Source of the DNA: Dehalococcoidia bacterium
GTDB taxonomy: Bacteria > Chloroflexota > Dehalococcoidia > Tepidiformales > Tepidiformaceae
DNA: 64,000 nt
Reading direction: 5' to 3'
Assembly (NCBI GenBank): GCA_022824925.1
Contig: JAJDYW010000037.1
Location: 1 to 64,000, forward strand
Shown here: positions 34,404 through 42,025 of the stretch, in pieces
How the letters are laid out: each line of letters opens with the position of its first letter
Numbering within the stretch: the stretch's first letter is position 1
Notes under the pieces: model-generated
Databases searched by the model: none
Told to the model about the DNA's origin: nothing
What the model saw: the letters and a program-made list of their open reading frames with translations, nothing else
Made by a program: the position numbers and the translations under genes

Positions 34404-35069
34404 TCAGCCTCCGAATACCATCCGCATCGCCGCGTCCAGTTGCCTCGACCTGAATTCCTCGAAGCCCATGTGCCGCCGCACGGCCCAGCCTTTAATGGCC
34501 CAGACGTGGACAAGCATGAGCAGGTCGTAGGCCAGCAGGAAGGCGTCGCATTCCTGAACCGAACCATCTTCGAAGCCAGCTTCGATGATCGCTTGCAGGC
34601 GCTCGACGACCTCCAGTTCCAGGTCTTGAATGGCCTGCAGCTTTTCGGGATTGCCCTTGAGGCTGGCGGACTCGCGATACATGAGCCGAATCCAGCGGTG
34701 ATGGTCCCCGGCGAAGCCAAAGAGCTCGACCAGGGAACGGGCCAGAAGGTCGCGGTTGGCCTCGCCGGGCCGCCTGTCGGGGATTACCGCCAGCAGATCA
34801 TCGATGACATAGAGCCCTACGAGGTAGAGGAGGTCGTCCTTCTGCCTGATGTACTGATAGAGGCTCCCCATGGACATTCCCGCAGCCCGGGCAACCATCT
34901 GCACCGTCGTGCTGTGGAACCCGTTGTCGGTAAACAGCGGCAGCGCCGCCTCCGCGATTCGCTTGTGCCGATCCGGAACAAGCTCGCGGGCCTGTATCCG
35001 GGAGTCGATCAAGGCCGTCGGGTCCAGCCTCGACGGCCGTTCGCTATCCGACCCTTGCTCCCCTGTCAT
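34404..35069 (-). CDS. TetR-family transcriptional regulator
   Basis: A 221-residue TetR regulator. The HTH is TTVQMVARAAGMSMGSLYQYIRQKDDLL (about residues 50-77), followed by a helical ligand domain with FGFAGDHHRWIRLMYRESASL. It resembles TetR proteins that sense acyl-CoA or related lipids. It sits between the CoA-transferase and MFS genes and is the natural candidate to bind the GAGCGA palindromes, although none is seen before its own start. ATG 35069 is used because the upstream residues are not conserved-looking. Confidence 0.85.
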   Translation of the reverse strand: MTGEQGSDSERPSRLDPTALIDSRIQARELVPDRHKRIAEAALPLFTDNGFHSTTVQMVARAAGMSMGSLYQYIRQKDDLLYLVGLYVIDDLLAVIPDRRPGEANRDLLARSLVELFGFAGDHHRWIRLMYRESASLKGNPEKLQAIQDLELEVVERLQAIIEAGFEDGSVQECDAFLLAYDLLMLVHVWAIKGWAVRRHMGFEEFRSRQLDAAMRMVFGG

Positions 35070-35172
35070 TCCCGGAACTCCCACACGGCGCCCAACGCCC
35101 CGTGAAGCCTTCGTACGGCTTGCAGCCTACGGAGCCGGGCTTGAAGGGACAACAGACCGCCACGTTTGCCTC

Positions 35173-36477
35173 TCATGGATCGGGCGCGCTGGCGTGGGTT
35201 TGCACGGCGCGGGTGGCGGACATGCCCTGCCGGTAGCGGAACAGGTTGGGGCTCGCCGCCGCAACGACGCCGAGGAGCACGAGGGCCAGCACCGCCGGAC
35301 CGGCGACGGCCAACCGCGGTCCAACCACATCCGCAAGGGCCCCAACCAGGACGACGCCGATGGGAGCTGTTCCGATGCACAGCGTCAGCATCCCCATGGC
35401 ACGTCCGCGCATGGCCGGGTCCGCGGCGCTCAGGATAGTGGCCGTCTGGAAGATGAAATAGGTCCCCTGCCCGATGCCAGCGATCAGCAACCCGGCCACG
35501 GCCAGTTCGTACCAGGGAGCCAAACCAAAAGCGAGCACACCGCCCGCAAAGCCGATCGCGCCCAGGCCGAACCAGAGGGCCGGGTAGGGCGTCGATCGCA
35601 GCATCACAAATGCAACAGCAGCCACGAACGCGCCCACTCCCTGCGCCGTACCCATCAGACCGTAGAGCTGCGGTCCAACCCTCAGGACATCCTCGGCGAA
35701 CACCGCGAACAGCCACTGGTGCGGAAAGATCAAGACGTTCCAGACGATGGTGAGGATCAGAATCCCGCGAACGATCTCGTTGTCCCTGGCGTGCTTCGCA
35801 CCAGAGCCGAGGGAGCTGACGAAGCCCCTGAACGACCCGGCCAACGACCTCAGCGAGCCGGCGAAGGTCCGCAGCGAATGCGCGAGAGCGTCATTGCCGT
35901 CGCCGGCGGCGGTCCCGATCCGGCGTAGCTCCAGCGCCACCACACCGGCGGCGAGGAAAGCCACAACCGAGAAGGCGTACGCTACTCCGGATCCGGCCGT
36001 GGCAATCAAGACGCCCGCGGCAACCGGCCCCCCAATGCGCGTGATGGTCTGCGCGAGCTGGTCAAGGGAAAGGCCAGGCACGAATTCGTTGTCGGGCAGG
36101 GCCTCGCGAATCAGGGCCCGCCGGGCGGGAATCTCGAGGGACATCGCGATACCAAGGATCGTAGACACCGCATAGACCTGCGGGATTGTGACGAAGTCCG
36201 TGATGGCCGCCGCCGCCAGGAAGGCGCCGGTCACGGCGCTGACGAAGCCCGCGACAATCAGCAGCCACCCCTTTGGCACCAGGTCAGAGAGCGAGCCCGA
36301 GACCGGGCCAACGACTGCCAGGGGAACCTGCCGGAACACCCCCAGCAACGCGACTTCAAAGACAGAACCGTCGAGCTCGATGACAATCCACGCGAGGACC
36401 GTGAAGTCCCACCACCGACCCAGTTGGAAGAACAGGCCGGAGACCCAGATCCGTTGGAAGCGTGCGTCCCGGTACAT
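35173..36477 (-). CDS. MFS transporter (enterobactin-exporter-like, MFS_3)
   Basis: A 434-residue major facilitator with 10-12 hydrophobic helices. Features: QRIWVSGLFFQLGRWWDFTVLAWIVIELDGS at the N-terminus, the loop GPVSGSLSDLVPKGWLLIVAGF (motif A variant) and VSTILGIAMSLEIPARRALIREALPDNEF, typical of the MFS_3/EntS-like group. It may export an intermediate or import substrate. It is divergent from the alpha/beta hydrolase gene and upstream of tetR on the same strand. Confidence 0.85.
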   Translation of the reverse strand: MYRDARFQRIWVSGLFFQLGRWWDFTVLAWIVIELDGSVFEVALLGVFRQVPLAVVGPVSGSLSDLVPKGWLLIVAGFVSAVTGAFLAAAAITDFVTIPQVYAVSTILGIAMSLEIPARRALIREALPDNEFVPGLSLDQLAQTITRIGGPVAAGVLIATAGSGVAYAFSVVAFLAAGVVALELRRIGTAAGDGNDALAHSLRTFAGSLRSLAGSFRGFVSSLGSGAKHARDNEIVRGILILTIVWNVLIFPHQWLFAVFAEDVLRVGPQLYGLMGTAQGVGAFVAAVAFVMLRSTPYPALWFGLGAIGFAGGVLAFGLAPWYELAVAGLLIAGIGQGTYFIFQTATILSAADPAMRGRAMGMLTLCIGTAPIGVVLVGALADVVGPRLAVAGPAVLALVLLGVVAAASPNLFRYRQGMSATRAVQTHASAPDP

Positions 36478-36626
36478 GTCCTAGATGGCGCGACTCAGGT
36501 TGCCGGCAACCAGGGCAAAGCGCGGCAGGATGTCCGGGCGTCGAGCGCTCGGCGAGCAAGCACGGAGTGGGGCCCGCACCGGATCCATGAATTGCGCACC
36601 ATCCCTTGATCGACGATAACCTCGCG

Positions 36627-36656
36627 TTGACGAGCGAGCAATCACTCACTCACAAT
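36627..36656 (+). promoter_or_regulatory. Promoter with shared palindrome, site 5 (hydrolase)
   Basis: Plus strand: -35 TTGACG (36627-36632), 18-bp spacer, -10 CACAAT (36651-36656). The palindrome GAGCGA-GCAA-TCACTC (36632-36647) lies inside the spacer. It could also affect the divergent MFS gene, 155 bp away. Confidence 0.65.
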
Positions 36657-36683
36657 CATCCCATCCTTTCCCAGGGGCGTGCC

Positions 36684-37547
36684 GTGACTTCGTCGACTCC
36701 ATCCGTAACGAGTGGAACCAGCCTTCCCGACAGTGTCGCGCAGCGCTTCGTTCGCGTGGGCAACATTCGCACGCACTATCTCGAGGCGGGCAGCTCAGGG
36801 CCAACCGTCGTTCTGCTGCACAGCGCCGAGTACGGAGGCCGCGCCGCGTTCTCGTGGTTCGCCAACATCGAGTACCTGGCACGGGACTTCCGGGTAGTAG
36901 CGCCGGACATGGTCGGCTTCGGGTATACCGACAAGCTGCACAGCTTTACGGACCAGTGGACTCTTCGGGTCCAGCACATTCGAGACTTCCTCGACACGCT
37001 GTGCATCGAGGAGGCGCACTTCGTTGGTAGTTCCTACGCGGGAGGAGTCATTCAACGCGTGGGACTGATGGCCCCTCGCCCATGGCCAATCCGCTCCATC
37101 ATCTCGAGCTGCGGAGGGGGCGCCTTCCCGGACTCACCGGCCCGGCGAACGCTCTTTGGGTACGACGGAACCCTCGAAAGCTATCGTGACCTGATGCGAG
37201 TGCTGTGCTACGACGAGCGCTGGCACTCCGACGAGGTTGTGGTGGAGCGCTGGAAGGCGAGCATCGAGCCCGGAGCGTGGGAAGCCCTGAGCGCGCCACG
37301 ACTCGCGAGGCCGGGCACCGAGGCTTCCCCTCCTCCTCCCCAGCCAAACATGAACGACCTCCGCATCCCGACCTTGATCGTGGCAGGCGATCGGGATGAG
37401 CTGAGACCGCCGGAGACCCAGGAAGCACTTGCCTCGGAGATCCCCAACGCCGAGTTTCGGCTTCTGTCGCCGGCCAGGCACAACCCCCACTACGAATGCC
37501 CCGCCGAATTCAACGAGATTGCCCAGGAGTTCCTGCTGCGGCACTGA
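36684..37547 (+). CDS. Alpha/beta hydrolase (MhpC/meta-cleavage-hydrolase-like)
   Basis: A 287-residue alpha/beta hydrolase. Elements: oxyanion region VVLLHSAEYGG, VVAPDMVGFGYTDK, nucleophile elbow FVGSSYAGG (Ser), acid in TLIVAGDRDELRPP and terminal His in LLSPARHNPHYE. The D-x-x-G-F-G-x-(S/T) segment resembles carbon-carbon bond hydrolases of ring degradation (MhpC, BphD). GTG 36684 is chosen because AGGGG precedes it; TTG 36606 lies upstream of the promoter. The regulatory palindrome ties it to the catabolic regulon. Confidence 0.85.
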   Translation: MTSSTPSVTSGTSLPDSVAQRFVRVGNIRTHYLEAGSSGPTVVLLHSAEYGGRAAFSWFANIEYLARDFRVVAPDMVGFGYTDKLHSFTDQWTLRVQHIRDFLDTLCIEEAHFVGSSYAGGVIQRVGLMAPRPWPIRSIISSCGGGAFPDSPARRTLFGYDGTLESYRDLMRVLCYDERWHSDEVVVERWKASIEPGAWEALSAPRLARPGTEASPPPPQPNMNDLRIPTLIVAGDRDELRPPETQEALASEIPNAEFRLLSPARHNPHYECPAEFNEIAQEFLLRH

Positions 37548-37586
37548 GTCCCGTCGGCTCGGCAGCGGGCATTGCACCGGAAAAGA

Positions 37587-37643
37587 GGGTGCTCACCAAA
37601 GGAGACTGAACGACGAACTTTCGAGCTGAGGGTGGAGTTGTAG
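37587..37643 (+). repeat. Dispersed ~57-bp repeat, copy B (left of Ub-like island)
   Basis: Matches copy C at 41759 with about four differences over 57 bp, in the same orientation. It follows the hydrolase stop by 39 bp. The remaining gap to 37963 holds no gene I can support; a short minus-strand frame (37765-37959) is too weak to call. Confidence 0.8.
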
Positions 37644-37963
37644 GTGTGGCGGGGAGGGAGCGGACTTTGGGAGTTGCCTGAGGGGCTTCCGCCTCCTCCC
37701 CGCCAGCACCTCCGGGTGACCAAGGACAGGCGGCGATTGCCAATCAAGTGGACCCAGTAGTGAGTCATGCAAGAGCACTCCTAGCGGCCCCTTGAGCGCA
37801 CTCGTCCTCGTCCGCGGCGACGGTCAGCACCTCTCTCACCCGGTGAGAGGGCTTGGTCCGTCCCCGCACCACCCGCATCGCCGCCTGCCAAGCCAAGACT
37901 ACGCCGTCAAGTGCTGGAGCAGCTTGCCCCAGGATTGCCATCCGCCTGGGATCCAACAACGTC

Positions 37964-39379
37964 TCAGCCCTGACCTAGTGGTGAGCTCTCGAGATTCGGA
38001 GTGAGACCCATTGCCGTGGCGGTCAGCGCGGCAAACTCACACCCTTCGGCGCAGGCTGTACCCTCGCGCACCCGCATGGTGCCGGGGTAGGCGTTATAGG
38101 TCTGGGCGCCGGTTCCCCCTATCCGAGTGAACCCTGTCATGAGGCCCACCAGGTGCAGCACCTCGTGAGCGGCGACGGCCATGCTGAAGGGAAAGACATT
38201 CCGCCCAGACAGGGCTGCCTTGTCCTCGTCACTCAATCCCTCGATGTAGTCGGGATCGTCAAGTTTCCCGGCGCGGTCAAGGGCAACGTCGCTGAGCCGC
38301 AGTTGGCCAAGGCAGACCAGGCACGCGTGGCCCGGCCCAACGGTGTGGATTCGCCAGGCCACGTGCTGCGGTGTCCCGTCAGACTTCACCCGCGCGGTGA
38401 TGCCACCGTCGATGACCGGGATCAGGTGGCTATAGGCGAGCGTGTTGAGGAGGTATCGCGGCCAGGGCCGGTCAACACAGGAAAAGAGCACGTCGCAGTC
38501 GAGCGCGGCGGCGAGCCCTGCCGGCGAAAGCACGCTCTCCGGGACCGGGCGCAGCTCGAGATCGGTCGCTGTGGAGCTGTGGACTGCATTGCGCGCTGCC
38601 AGTTGCACCTTGAGGAGACCGGCCTCGACATCCGCATCCGTGGACCCAGCCGTTCGATCGAGATTCCGGCGTTCAAGCTTGTCGAAGTCGATATACGTCA
38701 GACGCCGCAACCCCATCCTGCTAAGCGACTCGGCAACGAGGCTGCCCACGCTCCCGAGTCCAACGACTCCGACGCGCGCGCGTACGAGCTGCTGCTGGGC
38801 AGCCTCGCCCCAAACGCTCAGGGTGGCGACTTGACTGTCGGTGACCTTCGCAAGGGGCTCGTCGGGGTGGAACGAGGTCTTGAGTTGGGGGCCGACCACG
38901 CGGACCGATAGGGTCTCCCGTCTCTTATAGGAGCGTGGCGCGTTTCTTATCCAGGCCCTCCCACTCCACGTCCCGTCGAGACCCCGGGTCAGGCCGACCA
39001 GAGGCAGGCCCGTGCGGCCCCCTACTGCGCCTGCAAGCCGGTCACGCTCCGCCACAACATCGTCGTCACTCATCCCTTGCCACCCGCCTCCCGGGTGGCC
39101 GTGCAGGAACGCGATGCCGCACCCTTCCGGGACTCCAGCCAGGACCCGGTGCAGGTACTGAGGGAGGAAAGCCACATTGCCGTGCAGGAGCCGATCTCCA
39201 TCCGCGGGGAGAACGAGTTCCGTGACGATGGCCGTGAAGCGGTGCTGCCCAGCGCTCGGCCTCCAGTATGCGAAGGCCAAGTCCTCCTGAAGCCCCTCTT
39301 TGTGCAGGTGCTCCTCGAGCACCGCATCGTGCTCGGACGTCATCGCGACGGATAGATCTCGCCCACAGGGTTCAATCAT
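37964..39379 (-). CDS. JAB (JAMM) peptidase - E1 (ThiF) fusion protein
   Basis: A 471-residue fusion. The N-terminal JAB domain (about 20-140) has E54 and the metal motif H93-G-H95-P with S104 and D107 (HGHPGG...SDDD), so peptidase or deubiquitinase-type activity is expected. The C-terminal ThiF/E1 domain has VGVVGLGSVGS (208-213 loop), DFDKLERRNLDR (231-242, adenylation signature), FSCVDRPWPR and two Cys pairs (353/356 and 443/447) that may bind zinc. It would activate the Ub-like protein encoded two genes upstream and trim or remove it. It overlaps the E2-like gene by 4 bp; that overlap fixes the start. Confidence 0.88.
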   Translation of the reverse strand: MIEPCGRDLSVAMTSEHDAVLEEHLHKEGLQEDLAFAYWRPSAGQHRFTAIVTELVLPADGDRLLHGNVAFLPQYLHRVLAGVPEGCGIAFLHGHPGGGWQGMSDDDVVAERDRLAGAVGGRTGLPLVGLTRGLDGTWSGRAWIRNAPRSYKRRETLSVRVVGPQLKTSFHPDEPLAKVTDSQVATLSVWGEAAQQQLVRARVGVVGLGSVGSLVAESLSRMGLRRLTYIDFDKLERRNLDRTAGSTDADVEAGLLKVQLAARNAVHSSTATDLELRPVPESVLSPAGLAAALDCDVLFSCVDRPWPRYLLNTLAYSHLIPVIDGGITARVKSDGTPQHVAWRIHTVGPGHACLVCLGQLRLSDVALDRAGKLDDPDYIEGLSDEDKAALSGRNVFPFSMAVAAHEVLHLVGLMTGFTRIGGTGAQTYNAYPGTMRVREGTACAEGCEFAALTATAMGLTPNLESSPLGQG

Positions 39380-39744
39380 GTCGCCGGCCACCGGTCGTCG
39401 GTGAGGACGGTGAGGATGTGCGCCCAGAGGTCTCGCGGAGTGGAGCGATGGTCGTAGCGGCGACTCCAGTACTGCCACTCGGGGCCGATCCCGCTCTTCA
39501 TGGTCCTCAACGGTTCACTCATGTCCATGGGGACAAGGTGGGGCCGCGTGTGTATCGCAGCAGGCGGCACATACGGGACCATCTCGAGACGCTGGACTGC
39601 AATGTCGCAGCGCCGTCCCCGCAGGGCCCCACCCGGCAGCTCGAAGTCCCGGACGACCGAGTATGTGTTGCCGTCCGCGCCAGCGACCACCTCGACGGCA
39701 TGACCGAGCCCCCTGACGTACTCCTCGTATTCGTCAACGGTCAT
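39376..39744 (-). CDS. E2-like protein (prokaryotic E2 family E type)
   Basis: A 122-residue protein between the Ub-like and JAB-E1 genes. It has VVAGADGNTYSVVRDFELPGG, GRRCDIAVQRLEMVP and a His-containing C-terminal half (AIHTRPHLVPMD, EWQYWSRRYD). Layout and neighbours match the divergent Prok-E2_E family described with multiubiquitin systems by comparative genomics (Burroughs, Iyer and Aravind). Cys46 is the only cysteine, so it is either the thioester residue or this family works without one. Spacing is 3 bp to the Ub-like gene and -4 bp to the E1. Confidence 0.72.
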   Translation of the reverse strand: MTVDEYEEYVRGLGHAVEVVAGADGNTYSVVRDFELPGGALRGRRCDIAVQRLEMVPYVPPAAIHTRPHLVPMDMSEPLRTMKSGIGPEWQYWSRRYDHRSTPRDLWAHILTVLTDDRWPAT

Positions 39745-39747
39745 CGG

Positions 39748-40029
39748 TCAGGAGACGGGCGTCGGCCCCTTGAAGGTGGCGGTGAAGCGTTCACCGTTCT
39801 CGACGGGGACTTCCTCGTCCAGAGACTTGAAGGGGTGGGGATCCGAGTCGCGTGTCAGTTCGTACTCCTCGACGGGGGTAAAACCGGCACTCGCAAGGAT
39901 CTCGCGCACGCTCAGCGTGAACCTCTTCCGCTCCGGGGGCTTCTCGAAGGTGTGCGTCACCTCCTCGTCGTTCACGAAGTACTTGACGACCTCGCCGGCA
40001 TCTTGGGGGGCTGCAATTTCCTGGGTCAC
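39748..40029 (-). CDS. Single-domain ubiquitin-like (multiubiquitin-family) protein
   Basis: A 93-residue beta-grasp protein: VVKYFVNDEEVTHTFEKPP, KRFTLSVREILASAGFTPVEEYEL, EEVPVENGERFTATFKG. This is one repeat unit of the prokaryotic multiubiquitin domain. The C-terminus ends KGPTPVS without a Gly-Gly, so activation must use another C-terminal residue or follow trimming by the JAB domain. GTG 40029 is chosen because GAGGAGG lies 6 nt upstream; an ATG at 40134 would add 35 unconserved residues. First gene of a three-gene operon, divergent from the XRE-ImmA gene. Confidence 0.75.
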   Translation of the reverse strand: MTQEIAAPQDAGEVVKYFVNDEEVTHTFEKPPERKRFTLSVREILASAGFTPVEEYELTRDSDPHPFKSLDEEVPVENGERFTATFKGPTPVS

Positions 40030-40186
40030 TGGTATCCTCCTCGCGACCGTGGTCCTCACGGGGGCGATGCCCCGTGGGCCGTAGGTGACGATCGTTGATC
40101 GATTCTGGTAGGATGTCAACTGGTGGTTGACCACGGCGTCGAGAATTCGTGGTCGCCCGAGGGGGAAACAATGGAGGGAGCCTGAA

Positions 40187-41341
40187 ATGCTGGGGGAACG
40201 GCTACGTCAGGCAAGACTGGCGGCAGGACTGTCGCTCGAGGGCCTCGTTGAACGGCTAGAGCAGCCGATCACCAAGCAAGCGCTCTCGAAGTACGAGCGG
40301 GGCTTGTCCCAACCGCCTCCGAGCAGGATCGCCGACCTTGCGGCAGCGCTGCACGTGCGGACGTCCTCGCTGCTGGCTGAGTCCGACGTCCAAATCGAGT
40401 GGGTTGCCTACAGGAAGCTCCAGCGCCTGAGCCAGTCCCGGCAGGCGCAGGTCACGGCCGTCGCCAGGCAGCGGCTGGAGGGCGAGATCAGGCTCCGGGA
40501 ACTCTTCCACCTCGGGGAGCGGCACGACCTGCCCGGACCGATCGACGTGGAGCAGCTCCACGACTGCGACTACGCGGCAGCGGCGGTGCGAATGCGGTGG
40601 GACCTTGGCGATCGCCCGATCGATAGTCTCATCGAGCGCATTGAGGAGCATGGCTGTGCTGTCGTGACGTGGCCCGAAGAATGGGGATTCGACGGTCTCT
40701 CGGGACGGGCAAATCAGACTCCCGTGTTAGTGCTCAACCAGTCGGCGCCGCCGGATCGTCTGCGCTTCAACGCGGCCCACGAGTTAGGGCATCTCGTGAT
40801 GAAGGCCACTGAAGACCCCCGCACCGATGAGAAGTTCGCCCACCGGTTCGCAGCCTCCTTCCTCGTGCCAGCGGAGGCGGCGAGGCGGGAACTCGGACAC
40901 AAGCGCCATGGGCTGGAGCTGGAGGAACTGGGACTCCTCAAGCAGCGATGGGGGCTGAGTATGCAGGCCTGGGTCCGCCGAGCCCATGACCTCGAGATCA
41001 TCAGCAATGAGTTGTACAGGAGGCTTAACATGCGGTTCCGTCAGCAAGGCTGGCACCGCAAGGAACCGTTCGCGTACGAGGCGACGGAGTCGCCAACCCT
41101 GTTGCGGCGACTGGTGCTCCGCGCCCTGGCGGAACGAATCATCACCGCCGAGGAAGCCAACCGCCTGCACCCCGGTTCCTCACGCGAGGATTCCGAAGCG
41201 GTCGCCGCCGGCAGGTCGCTCCGCGAACTCGCCAGGCGGTCTCTCGAAGAGCGCTACCAGACCATCGAGGCGGCAGGTTTCACCGTCGACGCCGATGAGA
41301 TCGAGGCGTGGGACGGAACCGTGGGCGACGATCTGGAGTAG
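40187..41341 (+). CDS. XRE-family regulator fused to ImmA/IrrE metallopeptidase
   Basis: A 384-residue protein. An N-terminal helix-turn-helix (RLRQARLAAGLSLEGLVERL, ITKQALSKYERGLSQPP) is followed by an ImmA/IrrE-type peptidase with HELGH in FNAAHELGHLVMKA and AHRFAASFLVPAEA. Such proteins cleave a repressor or themselves after a stress signal. The start at 40187 follows GGAGGGAG. It is divergent from the Ub-like operon with about 157 bp between starts, so it may control that operon, and it is followed immediately by a MazF-like gene. The pair could alternatively be a toxin-antitoxin unit of COG2856 type. Confidence 0.87.
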   Translation: MLGERLRQARLAAGLSLEGLVERLEQPITKQALSKYERGLSQPPPSRIADLAAALHVRTSSLLAESDVQIEWVAYRKLQRLSQSRQAQVTAVARQRLEGEIRLRELFHLGERHDLPGPIDVEQLHDCDYAAAAVRMRWDLGDRPIDSLIERIEEHGCAVVTWPEEWGFDGLSGRANQTPVLVLNQSAPPDRLRFNAAHELGHLVMKATEDPRTDEKFAHRFAASFLVPAEAARRELGHKRHGLELEELGLLKQRWGLSMQAWVRRAHDLEIISNELYRRLNMRFRQQGWHRKEPFAYEATESPTLLRRLVLRALAERIITAEEANRLHPGSSREDSEAVAAGRSLRELARRSLEERYQTIEAAGFTVDADEIEAWDGTVGDDLE

Positions 41342-41355
41342 TGAGCGCGGCTGGC

Positions 41356-41715
41356 ATGGTGGACGATCCCCCAACGCGTGGCGAGGTCTGGCTCGTCCGC
41401 CTGCCTCGCGCGGTTGGGGCGGAGTTGCAGCGTGATCGGCCGGCGGTGGTTGTCAACTCGCCGGCGTTCAATTCGGCGCCCGTGCGAATCATCGTCCCGC
41501 TCACCAGCTGGCTCGAGGAATTCGACGGCAGGGTCAACAAGCTGCTGGTTGAGGCGAGCGAGAGAAACGGTCTGGATGCTGACTCCGCAGCGGACTTTCT
41601 GCAGGTGCGGAGCGTAGCCCTGGAACGATTCGTCGAGCGGCTTGGCGATGTCGATGCGGAGCTTGTCGAAGAAATCGTCGCTGGGGTGGCGATCGCCGTC
41701 GACTATCGGCATTAA
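41356..41715 (+). CDS. MazF/PemK-type endoribonuclease toxin
   Basis: A 119-residue PemK/MazF-fold protein: PTRGEVWLVRLPRAVGAELQRDRPAVVVNS and RIIVPLTSW, then DFLQVRSVALERFVERLGDVD. The usual R in the (R/K)P(V/A)VVV strand and the QVRS...R turn are present. It starts 14 bp after the XRE-ImmA stop; a GTG at 41341 that touches that stop is an equally possible start. The upstream regulator takes the place of a normal antitoxin. It is transcribed away from the Ub-like operon. Confidence 0.82.
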   Translation: MVDDPPTRGEVWLVRLPRAVGAELQRDRPAVVVNSPAFNSAPVRIIVPLTSWLEEFDGRVNKLLVEASERNGLDADSAADFLQVRSVALERFVERLGDVDAELVEEIVAGVAIAVDYRH

Positions 41716-41758
41716 GTCCGAGTGCTCAACACCTCGTCTGAGCACGCTTCGCTTTGGT

Positions 41759-41815
41759 GGGTGCTCACCAAAGGAGACTGTACGACGAACTTTCGAGCTG
41801 ACGGTGGCGTTCTAG
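41759..41815 (+). repeat. Dispersed ~57-bp repeat, copy C (right of Ub-like island)
   Basis: Direct-orientation match to copies A and B. Here the left end also forms a hairpin, CTTTGGTG - GGTGCT - CACCAAAG (41753-41774 region). It starts 44 bp after the MazF-like stop. The rest of the 310-bp gap up to 42025 contains only a small hairpin (ACCGAG-CTTC-CTCGGT near 41894-41909). Confidence 0.8.
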
Positions 41816-42025
41816 AGACCGACCGGTTAGGGCCTTCCCCGAGGCAACACTAGAGACGGGGAGAAGGTAAGTGTCGCCCAAGGCCGCATGGTCTCACCGA
41901 GCTTCCTCGGTGCTGACCTCAGAGTTGTCCCACGGCACAGTCACTGGCATGACGGCGCAGACGGGCGAGGTGGGGTGCGCTAGGTTCTACGTCGTGCTCT
42001 CGTTCTGAGGCCGGGCGCCTGACAG

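Noticed and set aside
37765..37959. 64-codon minus-strand frame beside repeat copy B
   Set aside because: No ribosome site, domain or homology hint; could be a remnant but cannot be supported.
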